From Methanobrevibacter sp. (GTDB lineage: Archaea > Methanobacteriota > Methanobacteria > Methanobacteriales > Methanobacteriaceae): DNA of 8,848 bases. This document shows, in pieces, positions 5,692-8,848 of this stretch. The notes under the pieces are model-generated. The model ran no database searches, was not told where the DNA came from, and worked only from the letters and a program-made list of their open reading frames with translations. The translations under genes were made by a program, and so were the position numbers. How positions within the stretch are numbered: position 1 is the stretch's first letter; each line of letters begins with the position of its first letter. Where the stretch lies: positions 1 through 8,848 of the forward strand of contig JAEEWY010000055.1 in NCBI GenBank assembly GCA_016291275.1. Reading direction: 5' to 3'.

Positions 5692-6576
5692 CTATTTTTC
5701 ACTATCAGTTAAGCTTTCTAAACTTTTTAGCATGGATTCACTAACTGAATAGGTCTTTTGCAAATCAAAGAGATTATCTACCAGATATCTTCTGAATCTC
5801 TCACAAGCATAATCATCATACCTGAATCTTATTCCATCATATTCAATGTCCATTAAAATTAGATTTTCAGGCTCTACAACCTTGATGTATGCTCTTGGCT
5901 CATCTTCTTCCGGATCAAGCAATCTTCTTACATCATCAAGAGTTAGCTTTCCATAGTTTACATCAAGGAAAACTCTCATCATCTTACGAACCATATTCCA
6001 TAAGAAGCTTTCTCCATAAATGTCTACAAAAATCGGGCTGTAAGTCTTGTTTAAATGAGCAAAATTATTGTTCTTATTCTTGCCATCCTCATCTATTTCG
6101 GGTCTGGATATTATGATATCCTCAATTGTTCTTTCAGTTGTCTTCTGCTTTCTTTTGGTAAAATTAGTGAAGTTATGAGTTCCCTTAAAGACCTCTGCAG
6201 TCTGCCTTAAGAGATCAATATCCAAATCCTCTTCAAAGAGGATGTAACGATACCATCTCATTTGAGCATATCTTGGCTTGAATCCAAATCTAACCGGTGC
6301 CCAAGCGATAATTTGAATATCATCTGGCAAGCTATTGTTTATCTGATTGACACGAACTTCCTTCTCGCTTTGAAAGCTTATTACATTTCCAAGACTGTGA
6401 ACTCCCGCATCTGTTCTTCCAGCTATCCTGAACCTTGAAGCTTTCAAATCATCAATGTATCCTAATTTTCTAAGATGATAAATCAATTCCTCTTCAACGG
6501 TTCTTACATCAGGCTGTCTTTGAAATCCATGAAAGTGAGTTCCAATGTAAGCAATCTTTAAGGCAGTTCGTTTCAT
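5692..6576 (-). CDS. truA: tRNA pseudouridine synthase A
   Basis: TruA isomerises uridines at positions 38-40 of the tRNA anticodon arm to pseudouridine in the cytoplasm. From the ATG at 6576 the protein has 294 residues. The N-terminal strand and loop YIGTHFHGFQRQ (10-21) and the catalytic motif AGRTDAGVHSLG (52-63, nucleophile D56) are intact. RYAQMRWYRYIL provides the conserved Arg/Tyr core strand, and KGTHNFTNFTK is the family's HNF..F motif. FLWNMVRKMM is the C-terminal RNA-binding helix region. I choose ATG 6576 over the in-frame GTG at 6585 because that GTG is part of GTGAT, a good ribosome site four bases before the ATG. A hydrophilic Asp/Lys/Asn-rich insert, EIDEDGKNKNNN, lies near residues 159-170 and makes the protein a little longer than typical archaeal TruA. 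The gene is single, convergent with the small membrane protein gene and divergent from nudC. Confidence 0.95.
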   Translation of the reverse strand: MKRTALKIAYIGTHFHGFQRQPDVRTVEEELIYHLRKLGYIDDLKASRFRIAGRTDAGVHSLGNVISFQSEKEVRVNQINNSLPDDIQIIAWAPVRFGFKPRYAQMRWYRYILFEEDLDIDLLRQTAEVFKGTHNFTNFTKRKQKTTERTIEDIIISRPEIDEDGKNKNNNFAHLNKTYSPIFVDIYGESFLWNMVRKMMRVFLDVNYGKLTLDDVRRLLDPEEDEPRAYIKVVEPENLILMDIEYDGIRFRYDDYACERFRRYLVDNLFDLQKTYSVSESMLKSLESLTDSEK

Positions 6577-6748
6577 AACAATCACAAAAATAATAATTTG
6601 ATTAAATTGATTAATTTGATAATCATTTTTTCCTAATATAATTTGTACTATTAATTTTTTTATTAAAAATATAAATATTTAGCTATTTGTTAAAAAAAAT
6701 CGAGACTCAATAATTAAAAATATAAACTAAAATAACATATTATAAAAT
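6577..6748. other. Divergent promoter region truA / nudC with short tandem repeat
   Basis: These 172 bases between two divergent starts contain no gene. Three near-copies of TTGATTAAA stand in tandem at about 6599-6624 (TTGATTAAA, TTGATTAAT, TTGATAATC), just ahead of the truA ribosome site GTGAT (6581-6585). On the minus strand AAATTATATTA (6644-6634) is a candidate TATA box for truA, which would give a leader of about 35 bases. Confidence 0.45.
6715..6725 (+). promoter_or_regulatory. TATA box placing the nudC transcript start at its ATG (leaderless)
   Basis: AAAAATATAAA is centred about 28 bases before the A of the nudC ATG at 6749, the normal archaeal distance from TATA box to transcription start. 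No Shine-Dalgarno-like sequence is found in the 20 bases before the ATG, unlike every other full gene here. Together these suggest a leaderless mRNA. Another TATA-like string lies at about 6664-6676. Confidence 0.5.
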
Positions 6749-7651
6749 ATGAAAACACAACACGATACAAAGGAATCACTAAGCTTATATGATAATTATA
6801 AAATAGGTCTTAAAGCTAAAGACACTGATGAAAAGTTTTATTTCATATTCAACGACAGAGACCTTCTATTGATTGATAATCAGCTCCCATTACTCAAGGA
6901 CTTAAGTGAGCTTAACATCAATGAAGAGGATGTAAAAAACTGCATTTACTTTGGAGAATTTTACCTTAAGGACGCTTATGCAGTTGAACTCGCTGAAGAC
7001 TTTGACATTGAAGCTTTTAAGGAAGAGAATGAAGAGATCAATTTGAAATTCATCAATCTTTATGAAGTCTTTGACATTAATGAAGAAACCTATTATCTTG
7101 GTGGAAGGGCAATTCAAATAATCGATTGGGAAAACAACCACCAATATTGTGGAAGATGCGGAGCAAAAACAGTTACATCCGATGTAGAAATGGCTAAAGT
7201 TTGCCCTGAATGTGGATTTACAAGCTTTACAAGGATTTGCCCTGCAATAATTACCACAATCATCAAGGAAGACGAAGAGGATCTTGATGAGAATGGAAAT
7301 CCAACCAAAAAGATTTTGATGGCAAGACATTCCTATCATGAATATCCAAGATACGCCTTGATTGCAGGATTCCTGGAAGCTGGAGAAAGCGTTGAGGAAG
7401 CAGTCAAAAGAGAGGTTATGGAAGAAGTTGGAATTGAAGTTGAAGATGTCCAATACTTCGGAAGCCAATCCTGGCCATTCCCAAACTCCTTGATGATCGG
7501 TTGCATCTGCAAATACAAGTCTGGTGAAATCAAGGTGGATGAAAATGAAATCACCAAAGCGAAATGGTTTAAAAAAGAGGAAATAGAACAACCGCCATCA
7601 GATATTTCCATATTTGCCAGATTACTAAAGAATTTCAAGGAAAATTACTAA
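6749..7651 (+). CDS. nudC: NAD(H) diphosphatase, NudC-type Nudix hydrolase
   Basis: NudC-family enzymes split NADH or NAD+ into NMN(H) and AMP, and in bacteria also remove NAD caps from RNA, using Mg or Mn. The 300-residue protein has the family's three parts. First comes an N-terminal NUDIX-like domain (1-125). A zinc ribbon follows, CGRC...CPEC, with C134, C137, C152 and C155. The catalytic Nudix domain has a complete Nudix box at 207-229: G207, E213, R221, E222, E225, E226 and G228 all fit GX5EX7REUXEEXGU. The NADH-specific signature SQPWPFPxS is present as SQSWPFPNS (239-247), with Ser in place of the first Pro. An acidic loop, KEDEEDLDENGN, lies at 173-184 between strands. The ATG lacks a ribosome site and fits a leaderless start. 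The gene is divergent from truA and convergent with the ABC genes. Family assignment is firm. Use on NAD-capped RNA in archaea is unproven. Confidence 0.93.
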   Translation: MKTQHDTKESLSLYDNYKIGLKAKDTDEKFYFIFNDRDLLLIDNQLPLLKDLSELNINEEDVKNCIYFGEFYLKDAYAVELAEDFDIEAFKEENEEINLKFINLYEVFDINEETYYLGGRAIQIIDWENNHQYCGRCGAKTVTSDVEMAKVCPECGFTSFTRICPAIITTIIKEDEEDLDENGNPTKKILMARHSYHEYPRYALIAGFLEAGESVEEAVKREVMEEVGIEVEDVQYFGSQSWPFPNSLMIGCICKYKSGEIKVDENEITKAKWFKKEEIEQPPSDISIFARLLKNFKENY

Positions 7652-7656
7652 AAAAC

Positions 7657-7717
7657 TTTTTTTATTGCTTATTTAATTTCATGTAATTACATGAAATTAA
7701 TATTTTACATTTTTTTT
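7657..7717. terminator. nudC terminator region: T7 run, 28-bp perfect palindrome, T8 run
   Basis: A T7 run (7657-7663) begins five bases after the nudC stop. It is followed by a perfect palindrome at 7673-7700 (left arm TTAATTTCATGTAA, right arm its exact complement, no spacer) and then a T8 run (7710-7717). A hairpin with a T-run after it resembles an intrinsic terminator. An uninterrupted palindrome could instead be a protein-binding site. Confidence 0.6.
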
Positions 7718-7780
7718 ATTGAGAATTTCAAAAAATCCGCTGTAAAAAGAAAATAAAAATAATGAAAAAATAGGTGGTTT

Positions 7781-7797
7781 AAAAAATAAAAATAAAA
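7781..7797 (-). terminator. T-run terminator of the ABC transporter operon
   Basis: About 25 bases past the stop of the short ABC ATPase, the minus strand reads through several T5 and T6 runs separated by single A residues. This fits U-run termination of the minus-strand operon. The remaining spacer (7718-7780) shows nothing else clear. Confidence 0.45.
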
Positions 7798-7821
7798 AAT
7801 AATAAATAATTTTTAACTATG

Positions 7822-8442
7822 CTACTTCATTGCAGCATTGATATCCTTTAAATATATCTTGTCATCACAGATTGTATCCACCAAATCCATATCGTGACTT
7901 ACCAATAAGAATCCCATTTTTCTATCTTTAACTATTTTTAAAACAGTGTCCAAGATTTGTGCTTGGGTAATTGCATCAAGCATTGTAGTCATCTCATCAG
8001 CAATCAGGAATTTTGTATTTGGATTCAATGATCTCAATACTGAAAATCTTTGTAGCTCCCCACCCGACAATTCCTGTGGGAATCTTGTAAGCCATGACTT
8101 CTGAATTCCGAATTGAGCCAAATCTTCATCCTGTACATTCCAAGACTCTTCCAAAACCTGTTTCATTTTCCATTTAGGATTCATTACCTTTTCAGGATGT
8201 TGATAAATCAATTGAACTGGCTTGAATCCTTTTTTTGGAAGTGGCTTGCCATCGAATATTACTTCACCTTGGAACTTGGTAACATATCCTGATAAGATCT
8301 TACATAATGTAGATTTTCCGCTACCACTATCTCCAATCAATCCAATGATTTTCTTATTGTCCAATTCCAAATTAACATCCTGCAATAAGTATTTTTTAGC
8401 TGATGGATATTTAAAGGAAATGTTTTTTGCTATAAGTTCCAT
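7822..8442 (-). CDS. ABC transporter ATP-binding protein, dipeptide/nickel importer class (DppF/NikE-like)
   Basis: This is the second ATPase subunit of a binding-protein-dependent importer of the peptide/nickel family, acting on the inner face of the membrane. It has 206 residues. Walker A is GDSGSGKST (37-45) and the Q-loop Gln is Q81 in IYQHPEKVMNP. The signature is LSGGELQR (125-132). Walker B is FLIADE (D149, E150), with D-loop TMLD (153-156) and switch His LLVSHD (H183). The usual Pro after the Walker B Glu is Met (DEMTT). It is shorter than many DppF/OppF proteins and ends soon after the switch region, with no C-terminal oligopeptide-binding tail, as in NikE. I place the start at ATG 8442, one base after the upstream gene's stop and preceded by GAAGGTGC. 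A longer frame to 8496 would only add 18 residues overlapping the upstream gene. The substrate cannot be told from the ATPase: nickel and peptides are both plausible in a methanogen. Confidence 0.88.
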   Translation of the reverse strand: MELIAKNISFKYPSAKKYLLQDVNLELDNKKIIGLIGDSGSGKSTLCKILSGYVTKFQGEVIFDGKPLPKKGFKPVQLIYQHPEKVMNPKWKMKQVLEESWNVQDEDLAQFGIQKSWLTRFPQELSGGELQRFSVLRSLNPNTKFLIADEMTTMLDAITQAQILDTVLKIVKDRKMGFLLVSHDMDLVDTICDDKIYLKDINAAMK

Positions 8443-8456
8443 TTTATGCACCTTCT
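8440..8456 (-). promoter_or_regulatory. Translational coupling site between the two ABC ATPase genes
   Basis: On the minus strand GAAGGTGC (8456-8449) is followed by the upstream gene's TAA (8446-8444), one A, and the downstream ATG (8442-8440). The ribosome site lies inside the upstream coding sequence. This fixes the start of the short ATPase at 8442 and implies coupled translation of the two subunits. Confidence 0.7.
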
Positions 8457-8848
8457 TCATATTTGAAACATCTGACTCTTTTATTATTGCCAACATCAGT
8501 TAATTCAGGCCTTTCTACCTTACACCTATCAAATCTCATTTCACACCTATCATAAAATGGACATCCTTCAATTATTTCACCATGCAATGGCTGATAGCCT
8601 TCAACCACTTCAAATCCATTAGCAGGCAATGCTTTGAATAATGATTTTGTATATGGGTGCAATAGGTTTTCTCCATCTCCGGAGAAGTCTTCCTTCAATG
8701 CTATTTCAATTACATATCCTGAATAGAATATTCCTATCCTGTCAGCCACTTCCAATGCTGCATGGATATCGTGAGTGATTAAAAGAACACCTATTCCATC
8801 TTCTTTCATATGCTTAAAGTGATTTAATGTCTCACGAACAGTCTTTTC
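8444..8848 (-). CDS. ABC transporter ATP-binding protein, DppD/NikD/OppD-like (C-terminal part only)
   Basis: Only the last 134 residues are in the window. The frame is open to the right edge, so the Met at 8809 is internal and not a start. The visible part begins in the helix before the switch region (TVRETLNHFKHM). It continues with LLITHDIHAALEVADRIGIFYSGYVIE, which holds the switch His of an importer ATPase. It then shows the C-terminal oligopeptide/dipeptide-transporter tail with HPYTKSLFKALP. After that comes a four-cysteine pattern, CX5CX6CX17C (CPFYDRC and onward). In this family such cysteines are common and are thought to bind a metal or an iron-sulphur cluster in some members. It pairs with the shorter ATPase one base downstream. 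Permease and binding-protein genes would be expected further right. Whether it takes up nickel or peptides cannot be decided here. Confidence 0.88.
   Translation of the reverse strand, partial: EKTVRETLNHFKHMKEDGIGVLLITHDIHAALEVADRIGIFYSGYVIEIALKEDFSGDGENLLHPYTKSLFKALPANGFEVVEGYQPLHGEIIEGCPFYDRCEMRFDRCKVERPELTDVGNNKRVRCFKYEEGA

Noticed and set aside
6902..7591. A 229-codon open frame on the minus strand opposite nudC
   Set aside because: It is Phe/Ser/Ile/Cys-rich with no domain, lies wholly within the well-supported nudC gene, has no ribosome site, and is the expected shadow of an AT-rich, Glu/Lys-rich gene.
8443..8496. Longer N-terminus for the short ABC ATPase, from 8496
   Set aside because: It would add 18 residues that overlap the upstream gene and precede the ABC fold. 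ATG 8442 has a ribosome site and starts right at the conserved first strand.

Overview
The window looks like chromosomal DNA of a methanogenic archaeon of the order Methanobacteriales, most likely Methanobrevibacter or a close relative. The reasons are very AT-rich, A/T-homopolymer-filled spacers, GGTGAT/GGAGG-type ribosome binding sites, archaeal-style TATA boxes and T-run terminators, and genes for methanofuran biosynthesis. No tRNA, rRNA, CRISPR array, insertion sequence or phage gene is visible. Nearly every gene falls in a recognisable family.

Layout. (1) Positions 1-4271, minus strand, read from right to left: a non-hydrolysing UDP-GlcNAc 2-epimerase (wecB) with an unusual C-terminal extension; an ATP-grasp tyramine--L-glutamate ligase (mfnD) 9 bases downstream; an ASKHA-fold methanofuran synthase (mfnF); and the N-terminal two thirds or so of a membrane-anchored protein with an M14-metallopeptidase-like pattern, cut by the window edge. 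(2) Positions 4272-4524: a divergent AT-rich promoter region. (3) Positions 4525-5569, plus strand: a DUF447-family flavin-binding-type protein and a 67-residue two-helix membrane protein, each apparently with its own promoter and terminator. (4) Positions 5692-6576, minus strand: truA, convergent with the small membrane protein across a 15-bp perfect hairpin. (5) Positions 6749-7651, plus strand: nudC, divergent from truA and probably leaderless. (6) Positions 7822-8848, minus strand: two overlapping-style ABC ATPase genes of the dipeptide/nickel importer class, the upstream one truncated by the window edge, convergent with nudC across a 28-bp perfect palindrome.

How the genes work together. 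MfnD makes gamma-glutamyltyramine, and MfnF joins it to the activated aminomethylfuran to give the methanofuran core, the first C1 carrier of methanogenesis from CO2. The epimerase makes UDP-ManNAc for surface glycans, and its tight coupling to mfnD is a layout link rather than an obvious pathway link. The DUF447 protein may also belong to C1-cofactor metabolism, but that is an inference. TruA (tRNA pseudouridine) and NudC (NAD(H)/NAD-cap hydrolysis) are housekeeping. The ABC ATPases power uptake of a peptide or nickel.

Overall this is mostly an ordinary core-genome region. I see no convincing new multi-gene system. The least explained items are the epimerase C-terminal extension, the secreted M14-like protein, the small membrane protein, and the perfect palindrome after nudC.
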